Shown here in pieces: positions 11,901 to 24,998 of a stretch of 64,000 nt of DNA. The notes beneath the pieces were generated by a model, which saw only the letters and a program-made list of their open reading frames with translations, had not been told where the DNA came from and searched no databases. The stretch is from Allacma fusca (lineage: Eukaryota > Arthropoda > Collembola > Symphypleona > Sminthuridae). Each line of letters starts with the position of its first letter. The first letter of the stretch is position 1. The translations under genes were made by a program, and so were the position numbers. Where the stretch lies: contig OX359250.1 in NCBI GenBank assembly GCA_947179485.1, forward strand, positions 44,923,450 to 44,987,449. The letters are read 5' to 3'.

Positions 11901-13839
11901 AGTAGGTGTTGGGTTTCGGGTTTGCTCTCATGGCGTACAGTGTTGAGATGCCGCTGGTTAGTGTCAAATTCTTAATACGAACTGATCTCAAGTCTCGCTG
12001 ATTCAAAATGGCACCTCCGGATTCCTTCGTCCAAATGAAGGGCCCATCTTCCTTGTACCGGTTGGACCACTTGTGCAAGGCTTGCAGACCTTGTATTTGT
12101 GGGCTTGGCGTCTGGAGTGAATTATTTACTGTTTTAAACAAGTACTTTTCACTTTACCTCAAACTACTTTGAGCTACCGCTACAATTATTATTAAAAAGC
12201 TCCGACAGCCCAAATCTACCGGTATAATAATTAGCGAAGAAGGAAAAATACTGAAAGCAGACAACACAATATCACAAACCATAGAGAAGAAAATATGTAC
12301 AACTTCATTCATCAGAGTCTTACAAATATTCACTCTTGCTTTCACTTATTATATTATTCAATGTGATATTTGTAAAATCGTTGGAGAGGTGATACGGAAT
12401 GGACGAATTCCTGATTTTAATTATAATTAACTGACGGGCTTGTTTAAGAGTAAGGGTACAAGTAATATTGGCATTCTCACTAACAAGGGATATAAAACAA
12501 ATTGTATGCCTTATTAAGGCCATGAACAGGTTATTGAAAATGAAATACGAAAAAGGGAATTTATCAAAAAAGCGAAAATATCATCTGCAGGGTATGTTAT
12601 TAGTATAGGGCACTACGCACTTATTGTTAGTTCATTTTACTGTTAAAAACTTCATTTTCGGACGAGGACTTTGAATTTTTTTTATCAATATTTATAATTA
12701 TACGCTTTCACGCACAGACAAAGCAATGAAAGGAGAAGCAAAACTGGAAGAAATGGGATTTCAAGAGTCGTACTTGTGAGTCAAAATGTGTACAAGAAAT
12801 ATCCGAAGGTGTATATCGAGCCAATCCGTTAGAGCCCAAGCCAGGAATATTAACTTCAGAATTACACCAACCGAATCGGAGAGCAAACCTGAATAAAGCC
12901 ACAAATAATTACTGGATGTATTTGTACTAATAAAAAAGTAACACTGCTGTCTGCAGAAAGAGAGCAAGTGACTGCATAAAATGTACAACTTCTGTAACAA
13001 GTACAGTGTATTCGTGCCGATAGACCCTCTCTATCAGAAGAAAATTTGACTCTACGAGAAAAATTAGCTTTGAAGTAATTGGGGATGTGCAGAAATAATC
13101 TTGACAAAAAATTCATTCGTAAGGTGGTCTCTCATGGTAAAAATTAATTACTGCATGCAGGTATATAAAGAAAATTCGATTGCGTGTTCTCCTGTGCATG
13201 GGTTCCTCCTTAGGAACAATATAAAATTTGTGAATAAGCTTGTCAAATTATTTTCCACACAACCCAAAATATTGAATCATATATCTATAACAATTTTAAA
13301 TTTTAATCCTATTGGATAATTGGTAGCGTCGCCATTCCTTATCGCTATCCTCTTATACAGAAGGTGGTCAGCTGAAATATTATAGGGAGATCGAAGCTCA
13401 GAGTAGAAATTGGATTTCAACTTGTAACTTTGAGGAGCAAAAATAGACAGACAAACTCCATCCTGTAAATTGTGCCGTTATTTTAAAACGGACTACAAAC
13501 AGTGATATATGTGTATGTAGCTACGTACGATCCCATAGTACACAAACAGTTCCATTGTACAGCCTCAGCCGATGAGTTAATCCATACACCACCAGGACAC
13601 TTGTCTGTAAAAAAGTCTTGTGAAACATATTCTTGATCTTTAGTTTTTCCACAAAATCTTGCCCATCCCGGGTCTCGCAGCATAGCAGTAGTTGCTAAGA
13701 GAAAATTGAATATTATTACTAAAATTACAACTATGAATGAACTAATTTTTCCATATTGAACACTACTGACTATCATGTTGACAAGCTGCTTGTCCAGCTC
13801 AGTTCTCTCACTACAAATTGTACGTGACACTCTTGTCAA
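5913..13839 (-). CDS. Uncharacterised type II membrane or secreted glycoprotein with C-terminal repeats
   Basis: I do not recognise this family. Six minus-strand exons join in phase: 13525-13839, 11613-12111, 11070-11515, 9911-10134, 9661-9840 and 5913-7209, giving 986 residues. Every junction is GT-AG and phase is kept to the final stop, the main evidence for one gene. Residues about 32-54 form one hydrophobic segment (SSFIVVILVIIFNFLLATTA), a signal anchor or signal peptide. The following region has several N-glycosylation sequons (NSS, NLT, NGT, NGS, NVT, NIT) and scattered cysteines, so it is probably extracellular or luminal. From about residue 555 it becomes basic, then rich in Pro, Gly, Ser and Asp, ending in seven copies of Y(K/T)G(T/S)KPLIDFP. 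The exon 1 donor is the least certain junction, and a further small exon in the 1.4-kb intron 1 cannot be excluded. Confidence 0.72.
6075..6485 (-). repeat. 60-bp coding tandem repeat, about 7 copies
   Basis: Within the last exon of the uncharacterised glycoprotein gene a 60-bp unit repeats about seven times in frame. Each unit encodes about 20 residues with core GYxGTKPLIDFP followed by an acidic and Ser/Asn/Gly linker. The fifth-to-seventh positions of the linker alternate ENGN, ESDN and QNDN; one copy reads PLMDFP. A degenerate LLDFPDEDD follows the last unit. The 60-bp period is exact in the central copies, so the array has probably expanded by unequal exchange. Confidence 0.93.
7337..7365 (+). 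other. tRNA-like A-box fragment
   Basis: GGTAGCTCAGTTGGGTAG is a good match to the 5' D-arm and A box of a tRNA. No matching B box (GGTTCGANTCC-like) or acceptor stem follows within 100 bp, so this is not an intact tRNA gene. It may be a tRNA-derived SINE remnant. It lies in intron 5 of the glycoprotein gene. Confidence 0.3.
8757..9560. repeat. Degenerate GTCTC/GAGAC-rich segment
   Basis: Inside intron 5 of the glycoprotein gene, short words such as GAGTCTCA, CTGAGAC, GGTCTC, ACTCCGA and TGACACCC recur in both orientations for about 800 bp. The stretch is also less AT-rich than its surroundings. No unit length is clear and no open frame of note is present. It may be a decayed repeat or transposon; I cannot assign it. 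Confidence 0.35.
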
Positions 13840-16800
13840 CAGAGACTATTGTCTGCAGCAAAACCAACAGCACTATATCTTTTTAGTTGGGGGTTTCACT
13901 AGAATAACTTATGTCACAAGTAATTGGGCCATGTATTCGGGAATTTCACTTCTATCAAAAGGTCGGGATACACGGGGAAAATGACATTAGGTATGAGATT
14001 ATAGGGGAGGGGAGGCTACCGGTAAGAGAATTATCGAGCTGAAAATAACAACAAGTTTTACCCTATTTCGGCTAATTTCCGAAGGGGAAAAGTAACTGCG
14101 ATTATACGGAAGTGCTCTTTGAATGCAGATGAAACTGCAGTCCTTATCTAATGTTATGTCCCTGTTCTGTGTGTGCTTATGGAACGTGTACTTCATTGGA
14201 ATGTTTACTCCGGGACTGTAAATATTATTATTCTATTGGCGTAAATCATCATTGTAATTGATACATGATTGTTCTACGAAAATGCTCGCAGGAATTATTC
14301 ACGCATGGTAACTCCACAATGTGCATATGCTTTTAATCATTCTCGGCATTCATTCCTCCTGAGATTGATTTCAAGGAGCTAAAATCACGGATGTAAGTTA
14401 GTAGACTTGTAGACTTGTTAATAGTAAAGTAAAGTAAGCATACTGATCTTCAAATGGTAGCGTCAATGCAGAGGAATGGATTGTTCTATCAGCAGTAATG
14501 GGACACCGGTGAATTATTTTTTTTAAATCATATTTTACTTACCTTAAACTTCTGTCAAAGGATTGCGGATTACTGATTACTTTTCAGATATAACGGAGTA
14601 CGGCAAGTGTCCAAGTTAATACTCTCGGAAATTTTAAGAAGGGGATTTACAGTTTATGATATTGCAGGTTTAAATTTTAGCACATGAAATATTTTACAAT
14701 CGGTGCCAATGTCTTTTTGAATGACGACTGCTAAATATTAACTTGGAGGTTTCTGAGCTCTTCAAATATATGACTATATATTATTTGTAAACGTCTCCAA
14801 AATATTTTTGAATATGCCACGAGCTTAGGATGTAGAAAATCCAAAGATTTTACTATTTACTAAAAGAAACTCAAAAAGAAATTAAAGATGAAAATGAGGG
14901 AACTCAAAATTAGAGAAGCTACTGTATTGAATAACTTTCAGTACGAGACGGAGAGTTTTACGAATTAAAACTCAAGAGGATTACAACTTGTACAACATTA
15001 CTTTGCATTACGTTGAATTTACATGCAAACTCAATACGTGGACAAAGAAGTTAGTGGACTTAAACCCATGACTACTAGTAGGTGAAAACATCCTGAGTCA
15101 GGACCTGCTCAACTGAAGAATTAATAATTGTTTCACTTGCTACAACTTATATTTACCTATAACAGGAACTGAATGATTCATCATTGATCTAAAATTAAAG
15201 TCAAATTGAATTAATCAATGATTCCAACATTGCAATATTTCTTTCATAAGTTGATGAAATCCTTCAGTGCAAAGGTATTCTCGTCGCTGGCAGTCCTTCG
15301 AACTTTGAAAAGCTATTTTTTAGTTGTTAGCAGGAGGGAAATTACACCCATAAGCTAAAATAGGAAGCTCAACATTTGGAGATTTTTGAATTGTAACAAT
15401 TGCATTTTACAAGGGATTACAAATCCAGTTGTTTCATGTAGAATTACGGATTAAAGATTACAGTAAATCCTATTGTTGAATTAGTGATTATGGATTTTTT
15501 GAAAATACATTGAACAGGGGATTACTGTTAAGCACTATCTTTAAGTACTTATGCAACTTTGAATAAAACTGCAATTTTTAGGGGCAAAGTGAAGCTGAAT
15601 GTTCCTACTGTCGGGGTGTTTACTTGTTTGTCAGGACTATAGCTGCCTAACCAATGGCACTAGGCAACTCAATTTTTTTTTCTAAAGGCAGATTATATAA
15701 AAAGTAAGCCTTATTTGTTTTGACGGAGATCAGGCCGTTTGTTTGACCTCAGAAAATAAAATCAGGAGACGTATAAAAACATGCAAATATTTGTATACCC
15801 AGGAACTGAAAAGTAATACTTGCGCCTTCTATAGTCAGATTTGTCGTTTCTGCTCAGGTACGGCAGATGTCTCATGAACTAATACTTGTAAGATTCGAGT
15901 GCATACATGCTGGATGTTAAATGATAAAATGGTTTTAAATACTTGTTAAATCTGTGTAAAACTAATACAACGAATAAAGACGTAATTACATGTATGTAAG
16001 TATGTCCGTAGATGAGTTTACGCGTAAACGTTTTCAGCGCTGTCTCGGAAACTAGAAGCATCGGGGGAAATTTTTTTTCAAATCTTTAATCTTAATTTAC
16101 TCAACAATAGTCTGTTCTAATTTTTACACAAATCGATTTATAGAGACGTAACTATAGTTACTTGTTCCCAAAACATAGTAGGATGAGCAAGGGGGTGTTA
16201 TTTTCTTCCTCTGTGCGTTTTAATTGTATATTGTGTATAGCACCTACATAAAAACTAATCAATTCTGGAAATTAAGCTAAATATGTCAACTGAATCTTTA
16301 GGTCCTATAAATCATCAAAAGAAGAGCAATAGCTTATGCCGTCATTGATGCACCAGGAAGAAGGGATGCTGTGGTTAAGAATTGGAGCAAAAGTATAACT
16401 ACTAAAACTGTTACATTTAACAGAGCTTTCGGACCACAGTCGAAGCCGGTAGGGATATTTTTAATTGTTGACATGAATTTGTTTGGAATAAGTTACCATA
16501 GAGGTAACTTTAATAATAACTTTTTCATTTTGTAGGATTCTATGGCCGTTATAGGGCATCGGGCTCCGGGTCAATTGTTTGACAAGTTATCAGCAGGGGT
16601 CGGATTTTTGTAAGTCTCCCTGGACGATCATTTTTTAATTCCCCTGCTGAATCTTAAGTTCCTGCAGAGAAGTTGTCAACAATGTCGAAAATCCCGAAAA
16701 AAGGTCAGCAGTTTTCGAAATCCCTGTTGGCAAAACAAATTTTCCTAACGGAGTCAAATCCCTGCTAAGAAAGGTCAACGCATTTCAAAATATGTTTGCA

Positions 16801-17255
16801 AAACAATTCAATCCCAGAAAGACACTAATATTTTTGAAGATTCCCGTCTTTTTACAAAAATTCGACACCTGAGTCAGAAATTAATTTTCAAAGAAATTTT
16901 CAGTTTATCCAAAATAATTCTGACTTTGCTCCACTACCTGAACTGCTGCTGCCTCCAGAGATTTTGAGCTAGCGGGATGAAACAGCCTAGACTGAAGCGC
17001 ATACGTTTGTAATGATAGGGCTGTTACTAAGTTACAATAATTAAATTGGAGTTGGCCGTAGTCTAGCAGTTTGAGGGAATCACAGTTTCGTACTAGATAA
17101 GATGACTGGGATTTTATTATTATGGAAGTAGGAATCATTATTGCACCATGTAGTAATTTTTCGCTACTTTTCAATAACTTCATATGAACCATTGAACGTT
17201 GAATGAATAACACAGGGGGGGATAGATTCCAAGGCTTTTGGGTTATCCTGTTAAG
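13840..17255. other. Intergenic, no supported gene
   Basis: The stretch lies between the 5' end of the glycoprotein gene and the 3' end of the RING gene. A pair of short plus-strand open segments (about 16330-16455 and 16537-16612) looks exon-like, but the first lacks a good acceptor and neither matches a family. From about 16600 to 16870 the words AATCCC, CCTGC and GGTCA recur loosely. Nothing else is visible. Confidence 0.45.
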
Positions 17256-19247
17256 TTAGCAATGATTCTGTCGTTGGCGGGAGCCATTGTTAGAGTGTCG
17301 ATGTCTTCTAGAGGCGGGACTCTCCCTTGGAGGACATCTTTGACAATTTGACTGGGCATTTAGGTCTGACAAGAAATCCGTCTCGATACTAATAGAAGTA
17401 ATATTTTGACTGCTGGGTCCTAAAACCCGCGAGGACCTCACAGAGATTTGCTGATGACCGTCGTAGTGCGGCTCGAACATGTCCATCACCAGAGAGCGCT
17501 CTATTGCTTCAGCAAAATCATTCTCTGCTATTTGATTCCGAAGTTCCTCCAAATATTCATCCTCTAGAGTTGGCGTTGTCGGTGAAGGAATCGACAGTCC
17601 ACTGTGATTTTGTGGGTACATTTCGGAATGCCTCCGCCGTCGGGCAGGTCTAGGTCGGTCTGGTGTGGACGCAGTGGGTGTATTTTGTTGATAGGCATGG
17701 CTGCTGCTACTCGGATACTGGTCATGGTATCCTAAAGAATAATTCGGAATGACTTGCGTAGGGTACCTTCCTACTCCACAACTTCTATTCTGCTCGTTCA
17801 TGCTCCCCACGTTCGGGTACCTGATATTTTCGGAGCAGTACGGCGAATGATAGCATGCATTCCTGGAGAGGTAGCAATGTGAGCAGGGGGACATACTTGT
17901 GCAAGGTAGCCATTGCCACATGTCACTTGACTCCAAATTGTTGGAGTAACTGTGATCAACTCCAGAAACATCTTGTGGGGACTCGTGAACTTGACCCAGT
18001 CTAAATTCATCATTTGTACTTCTCAGGTCCACATTTCCCATCAGACTGGCATCGTTAGCTCCGGGAGTGCTCCCCGTGTTAGTTACAGAGCTATTACCTA
18101 GTCTGTCATATCTCTCTAAACGGTGAGATATAGAGTGCAAGTGCTCCAACTGATGATTCATTTCTCTCTGAGCTGAGACCAAAACTCCGTAGGCACGCTG
18201 AGCTCGATCCAAACGGTACTCGAACTGCTGAAGAGTTTCATCGACCTCATCGGCGGATGTCTCGTCCTGCGTTTGGGACCTCGTCGGAGGGGATGCTAAT
18301 GAATTGGAAAAACTTGTGTATCCTGGTATTGTTGGCCAGAATGAGGATAAGTCAGGAAATTCCTGCTGTTGCATGGACACTGTCCAAAATAGTTCGTCAA
18401 TATCGGCTGTTGAATTTGAGAAGACTGATGCTGGGTCAGGATTGCTGGACGTGGGGAAGTCATGAGCAATGAAGTTCATGTCTTGTCGGCGCGTTCGCTT
18501 AGTTCGCTCTCGCTCGTCCAACAGCTCCCTACTCAAATTAGTCATCACGTACTTTTCCACCTTTTCATTGAGATCAGGGGAGGGAAAAACCTGCTGCACA
18601 ATATTTCGACACTGAGGGCAAATGCTACTGCCTCGATTTTCGAACCAGCAGTGAATACAGAAATTGCAGAAGACATGAGCACAATCTGTCAATGTTGGCT
18701 GCAATATACAAAATTTTAATTTTGATGCTGCCTCCAATACACTATAATCCTATGGTTTTGATGTGTATGCATTTATGCCTTCATCTATGCCGTATATGTA
18801 TGAACTGCACCATCGTTTAAGACTAACAATTTAAGAGCAAAAGACTACTCTGCAAGTCTGCTTTTAAAAGCGTCCAGAAAAGTTTGTTTTTTAAAAAATA
18901 AATCAAGGACTTTTATGTAATTACTCAATATTTCTTAAATTGTTAGCCGCCGTTGATATGCATAGTGAATAGCGTGGACTCACTTCTATGAAAAAGTCCA
19001 TGCAGATAGAACACCGCAAATCTTCTGAAAGGTTTGCTTCCGACTCCGATTTTTTTGAGTGATCAGTTTCTGAGTCTTGTTTTCGAACATCATTGAGGAC
19101 GGTCCGACTAACACTGTCACCAGACTCAGTGTGGGAGAAAGCTACGTCAGCGGAGCATGTTGGAATTGGAACTGCCTCTGAGCTCTCCTTACTCCCTTCT
19201 CCTTCTCTCCTTGCTTTCCTGTTCTTGAGGAAACTGTCGGTACTCAT
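17256..19247 (-). CDS. RING-finger E3 ubiquitin ligase, RNF8-like RING
   Basis: Two minus-strand exons, 18984-19247 and 17256-18698, join in phase 0 (GTGAGT donor, TTGCAG acceptor) and encode 568 residues. The intron splits a C3HC4 RING at about residues 81-121: LRCSICMDFFIE joins PTLTDCAHVFCNFCIHCWF, then ICPQCRN. The spacing C-x2-C-x11-C-x-H-x2-C-x2-C-x12-C-x2-C fits a zinc-binding RING, so the protein probably recruits an E2 for ubiquitin transfer. The RING resembles that of RNF8, but there is no FHA domain; the N-terminal 80 residues are Ser/Glu-rich. A possible coiled coil (RLDRAQRAYGVLVSAQREMN and onward) lies near residues 240-280, followed by a long Ser/Pro/Tyr-rich tail with basic stretches (RPRPARRRRHS; SRRHRHS) that could be nuclear localisation signals. 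Substrate unknown. Confidence 0.85.
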
Positions 19248-20462
19248 TTTAATATCTTAGATTTTAGATCATTTCTTCAGGGGACGCTTCACTCATTGTC
19301 TGTGAGGTAGCTATTTGGAAGAAATTGAGGGAAAAGATAGAGTCTCTGGCGGGTCCATTTGTATAAAGCCTGGATTACTCAAAGTTTGAGCAGTATAGTA
19401 TCTATATATACAGCTTAACTTGAAATTGTTACCTGAACACATGACTTCGGATTGACAAATTAAGTCCCAGTCTACAGTTGAATAAAATGGACTAGCCTTG
19501 TAGAGAAATTAAATTATGAAGCTTCATAACATGAATAAGTGTAGTGATTCTATTAGTGCTAACGCGGATTAGTATTGAAATCGCGGCTTTGTAGGACAAC
19601 TATGAATGTTGTGTGTAATTTCATTTGAGCTCTAAGTTTCAACCAAAATTACGAGTTAATTATGAGGAGTCAGACTGACACAAATAGAAATTCTCATTAT
19701 TTCATCACTTGAGAAGTGAAGTCGAAATGAACCTTTTGTAAGATCCAATTTCCAATTAATATTATTTTACAAAAACGCAATGATAAAGTTTGCAATTTTA
19801 TTGTAAAAAGTAATCGTAATAAACTTAGTTTAAAAAAACAAAAATAAACATGCTTTAGTCTATAGTACAATAATAATATTATTATTGTACTTCACAGTAA
19901 CAAGCACATGAAATTAATCAAAATTAACTTTATTACCATAGAATGTTTAAAAAAAATCACTAACAGATAATCGTATTTAGACAAAAATCAATTAGTATTG
20001 CATGAAGCTACCAATGCAGTGTGAAGTGCAGAAGTGGAGCATCCAGAGGGATTTTATCATTTTGAATGATACAGGATGGCTCAACCTTAAAATATAACCG
20101 ACTGGATTACGGATTATTAATATTATTAAACATCTGCTAACCCATGTTAGACTTCAGCGTGTTTATGAAGTGTTCATGTAAACACTGTAATTGTACTGGA
20201 TAGCTGGAACGATTATTTACCCCTTTAGGAAGAAAGAATGTGTGTCCCACAAAAAGAGTGATTCAGGTACCTCTTTTCCACGGAGTCTTCCAGATTATTT
20301 TTATGACTTGAGCAAATATTGACGGTCAAGCTTGAAAGTCTCCTTCCTTGTGAGCGAAATCACCAATAAATTACTTACACGTGTTTATAGGCAGGCAATA
20401 GTCAATTGAATGAAACATGAAACTAGCAGTTAAAGTCATTGAATATGTGTTTGAAAGGTGTG

Positions 20463-20486
20463 ATTCAATGTGTATACACATTGAAT
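20463..20486. repeat. Perfect 24-bp palindrome
   Basis: ATTCAATGTGTA is followed directly by its reverse complement TACACATTGAAT. There is no loop. ATTGAAT-type words also occur just upstream (CATTGAATATGTG at about 20438). It could be a cruciform-forming site or the core of a small MITE; no target duplication was found. Confidence 0.7.
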
Positions 20487-20641
20487 GTACACAGTGTACA
20501 GCTAGCTGATATGAGCATCTCTTATTTAACCGCACTGTATGAACCAATATAGTCCGCTCGATAATAGAAAATATTGTATCATCACACATATGCTAGACAC
20601 CTAGACTTTAGCAAGGAATAATGTCGTGTATAGATTGAAAT

Positions 20642-20745
20642 TGTACAGGATGGCTGGAATGAGTTGCCTCCTTTCGTGTTAATTTGACCTAGGATTACCA
20701 GCTTTTAAAGCTTTTGTTGAAAAATCTATTTCGAAAATCTACAAG
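20642..20745 (+). repeat. Dispersed repeat, copy 3
   Basis: It begins GTACAGGATGGCTGGAATGA and ends in TTTTGTTGAAAAATCTATTTC. Partial starts of the same motif also occur at about 20069 (ACAGGATGGCTCAACC) and 20192 (TACTGGATAGCTGGAACGA), so the region has collected several copies or fragments. Confidence 0.4.
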
Positions 20746-23700
20746 AAAGGTTACGAACATTAGGGACTTCAATATTTGGTCAAATATTCAACTTAATATT
20801 GCATAGGAAACAATAAGAAAAATATTTGACTGCAGCCATTCCTAAATGAGTAAATTAGTCTTTGCAACAGAATGTCAGTTCGTATTCTAAATCAATTGTA
20901 GGATTTGACTAAATTGCTTTTTGATGAGTAATATCAGGTTTCAGTTCTTGAGAACCTTTAAAATCAACTTTCCAAAAAAAGCAACCTCTATGTTTTCCCC
21001 CACACCTCAAAAAGGGACTTTCCCTAATTGTACTATCAAAGGCTTAAATTCAATAGGAGATCAAGTCGAATCTATGAAGTTTTGTGTTTCTTGTAACCCT
21101 TAACGGCTAAAGAACCCTTAGCGAAAAAAAACAAAAAATGGAGGCAAATGGTGAATTTAAGTTGCATGGTAACCATTTATGTAGCATTTAGCATTGCGAG
21201 CTATTTGAGAGTGTTTCGGCAACCTACATGAAATTCTCCAGGGAGATGCGTTTAATAACTAGAACTTTACAATAAAAATTTTATACTGGAATCTTTAAAG
21301 GATCAGCCCTTAAAAACTAATTTTCCTTAATATTGGTTCCCCATTGTCATAGATATATGTATGTATGCTGTTGCTTATTAATACAAAAATAATTTCTAAA
21401 AAAATTTACAGTAAATATTAAACATTTTAATCAAATTATAAATTATTTAAGATTAACCATTATCATTTTTGGCATGTAAATTGTGTACCTACAACACATT
21501 GATGAGATAATAAATTGCAGAATATTATGCCTATGCTTGCAGTTCCTTTGTTTCCAAAGTCGAACCTAATATGAACGTAACTGAATTATTGAATTTTGAA
21601 ATTCAGAATTCAATCCAAGACATTGGGAACCTATCTTGTGGTAGCTATTTATGCATTTGTTTTTGAGGTGTTGCTTTTCGTCATTTCATGAGTTTTCATC
21701 ATTTTCAGTAACGTATTGGGAATTATTTTGAAAGTGTCTACCCAAAAACTTGTTTTCACCTTTTGAGGGCGCAAAAACAACTTCTCGTTTTTACCTTGTT
21801 TTGCTATTAATTTATGCAAAATTTTAAATTCATTGCATCCGCTTTGGAGGATCCGTTTATTTTTCCCAAAAAGAAAAACATTTTACTGCAGTCATTTATA
21901 AATGATGAATTTTGCTTCTGCGAATCTCAATAATTTGTAGATTTAAATAGACCTACAAGCATGTAACGATAATTTTTTCACCCTCATACGTAAAAATCTC
22001 CACAGCATTGAGATATACGTAATTTGTAAATAATATATGTTTAGTATTTTTATTATTTAAAAAAACAATCCCATACTTTCCAGCAGCCGAACTGGATAGC
22101 TTGATTTCTAGTTGGTAATATCTCCATACTTCTACAGCTTAACAGATGTACTCCGATAGATTTTTTGCTACGCAGGATGTTGGGGTTTAATTTATAATAA
22201 CAATCTAGACCCGAAATTCAAGAATAATAATAATAGTGATTAAAGAACGTGCACAACGGTGTCTCAATAAGAAATAAAACATGACTAAAACTTCAACAGA
22301 ATAGAGCACACCGTCAAACTAATAATAGAACAGAACCACCCCTGTACAAATACTAAAGCATAAAAATTACCTTTTCCTACGAAACAACCACGTCATACTA
22401 GTGTCACTCTTCCAGATTCCAAGAGACATGATTTGTGAATTTGTACATTACCCAGGCAATACTTCCTGCATTATGTTTATTAGCCTGGGGAAAATGTTAC
22501 ATTTTTCAGTGGAAACTTCACCCCTAATTATGAGCGAACACAGTCACTTAAATTGGTTCGGACAAGTCCCAGTGTTACCAGCTCATTGGGTTATGTGATA
22601 CATACGAACTATAATCCTCAGGGTCTTAGGGACTGTCTCCCTGACACATCTGTGTACTCAAACGCCAACTCATTCTCACCAGGAAATTATCAGCTACCTT
22701 CCTCGACTTGAGTACTTTTTAAAAGGGGACAAAAATAATGAACTCAAGCCCCTGACAGATTGATTAAATATTTTATATAAGGATTACAAATTCACTTCCA
22801 GCGCATAGACAATATAAAATTTGGAGCAACTTATTTCAAACCTGTCTCCGTATGAGGGTAAAGGTGGATTCCTAATAATACAGTAATCATGGACACTATC
22901 ATCATAAAAATATCAAAATATAAAATCATTACCTGTGTTGTTGAATAAATGTATTAGTATTCGAATTTGTAAAAGATCAATAAGTAGTCACGTATTTTTT
23001 AACGCAATTCTTGGTGTCATTTCAAATCAAAACACAAGATTTTCTGGGCTGATTAAACCCTTGCGGTGATGTACGAATCAAGTCTACAGCTAAGCTGACT
23101 TTAAGTATCTTGTCGGAATTGGAGGGATATTTCTGTGGTTCACTACTTTGTCCACAAGGAATCGGGTGACGTTTGACTAAATACAAGGACTATGTAGGTA
23201 TAGTAATTATAAATTGGAAAAAAAATTAAATAAGCTGATTGAAAGTACGGTTTCGGAAAGGAGCTTAGTAGATGTGTTACATTCAGTTGAAGGGACATGG
23301 ATCTAATGGAGTTAAATCTAGAGCGGATTTTTTTTTGTCTGGGTGTGGTGTTGACATTACGGAGGGATGCGGTGGACTCAATGAATTTGGTTCCGAAAAA
23401 ATGACTAAAATTCCTTGGTATTGAATTGTAAATCTGGTGAAAGTTCTAAAGATCTATTTTACGTTGTTGTTGTTGTTACTCCTGTCGAGGACCATTGGAC
23501 AATGACTGGCCTGTACACTGGTCCATTGTTGGTCCTCTCGAGGGAATAAGGATTTCATTGTATTGATGTAACTCAATCAAGTTTTCAATCCGACACGCAA
23601 TCTCCGCAAACATTTTTTCACTTGGACCGACGCTGCTCCTGAAACTTGTTGAGTGAAGAGAGGAAACAAAGCAGAAACCACGGACGTCCGTCCCGCACAC

Positions 23701-23821
23701 ATGAAAGCTTCTTATACTCCGTAAAACGTCCCATCTCCATTCTTTTGTGTTTCTACACTGACTCAAGATCAACTTGCCTTTCCCCCAACTTTCATGCTTT
23801 CTCTGACAGTCTCAAATTATT

Positions 23822-24115
23822 TCACCCCTCTCTAAAACACCAGAAGGTCCAGGAAGAAAATACTGTTCTCCCTCCCAACCTCTCCACAGTATTCTCAGCA
23901 CTCTGTTTGAGAAGGAACAAAGCCGCTCTACCCCAGTTCATTAGATATATCATTTCCTTGGGTGTCATCAAAATAGAAAAAATTTTATTTGAGACTAAGT
24001 TCAATTGTTTATCAAAATGTTGTACCTGTTCCCGTGCTCCACTGATTGTAATGGGATTATATCCTCTCGGTGCTATCAACGTAATCATAATTTCTAGTAT
24101 TGGAAATTCTTCCAA
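23822..24115 (-). CDS. Possible exons of an unidentified gene
   Basis: A minus-strand open stretch encodes a sequence with EEFPILEIMITLIAPRGYNP and, after a possible 69-bp intron (donor CAG|GTACAA, acceptor CCCAAG), GRAALFLLKQSAENTVERLG. The possible intron is itself open, so it may not be spliced. Another minus-strand frame at 23476-23772 and a plus-strand frame of 170 codons at 23646-24158 overlap it, so the coding strand is not certain. I recognise no domain. The stretch is less AT-rich than its surroundings, which by itself lengthens open frames. It may be a fragment, a pseudogene or chance. Confidence 0.22.
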   Translation of the reverse strand: MEEFPILEIMITLIAPRGYNPITISGAREQVQHFDKQLNLVSNKIFSILMTPKEMIYLMNWGRAALFLLKQSAENTVERLGGRTVFSSWTFWCFREG

Positions 24116-24998
24116 GTATGCTTGTAGTCGCGTTACTCACTCGATTATTGCAGAATAAAAAAGTAGCAGGTCTACCCAGTCACAATCAGTACCTCGGACT
24201 CTTGAAGTTACTGTCTGGAAGCATCTGGTAAGGAAAGGAAAGTTTCTGTGAAAGATAACAAAAATACTTACTTCCCTCTATCTATTTTAATCTATTTTAC
24301 ATTTTTAATTCATAGAGATTAAAACCCATTTAAAAACCAGGAGTAGTCATTTATTACTTGTTTCTTTATCCAGAAATATTACAAATGTTTATTTAATGGG
24401 GTCATTGTTGTATATGAAGTTTTGTAAAAAAAAATTATGGACTCATTATTAGTTTAATCAAGTTTTAATCCGCTATTTTTAGCACAATGAAAGGGAAAAT
24501 GATGGTTGTAATAATAGTCATAGGTTTTTCTAAAGGATGGAATTTTGTAGGGAGATTAAGTTTTTGAGGGAGGTTGAATGACTGCCCGAACAACCACTAC
24601 TAAAAAGGGATTGCATGAAATATGGATGGTCAAAAGTGTTTTTCTTTACATTAGGAAAGCTTTGTAGGGGAATTGAAGAGAAATCGATACCTTTATCACT
24701 GATGTATCACATATAGAAGTAATTTTCAAGCTGGTAGGAACAAGGGGTTTAGAAAGTCACATGACTGGAAAAATCACTGCTGTAATTCCGGATAGTCTTT
24801 TTTTTTCTTGTGAGGAGAACGGGGGGGGGGGGAGGATAAGAAAAGAGTAAACAGTAGTGGAGAGTTTCTGTGAAAGGGGTTATTTGGGCTGTTGTGTGGA
24901 GTGGGTGTAATCCATTGTTTACATTTGACAGGACCCTCTAATCCAATTATAAGTGTGACCATAAAAATTCAGTGACCCCGTTGGCCACGTACGATAAG

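Larger units (their letters stand above)
19248..24998. other. Intergenic, one weak gene candidate
   Basis: The stretch between the divergently oriented RING and HDC genes is AT-rich. It holds repeat copy 3 (about 20642-20745), a 24-bp palindrome (20463-20486), a GT-rich trinucleotide run near 23463-23477 and a weak minus-strand gene candidate at 23822-24115. No other coding signal is visible. Confidence 0.45.

Noticed and set aside
16330-16612. Two exon-like plus-strand segments with a kinesin-like TKTVTFNRAFGPQSKP
   Set aside because: The first segment lacks a good in-phase acceptor, and the second (DSMAVIGHRAPGQLFDKL) does not continue a kinesin motor. No further exons follow.
23646-24158. 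170-codon plus-strand open frame
   Set aside because: It overlaps a minus-strand candidate, has no domain or start context, and its composition explains its length.
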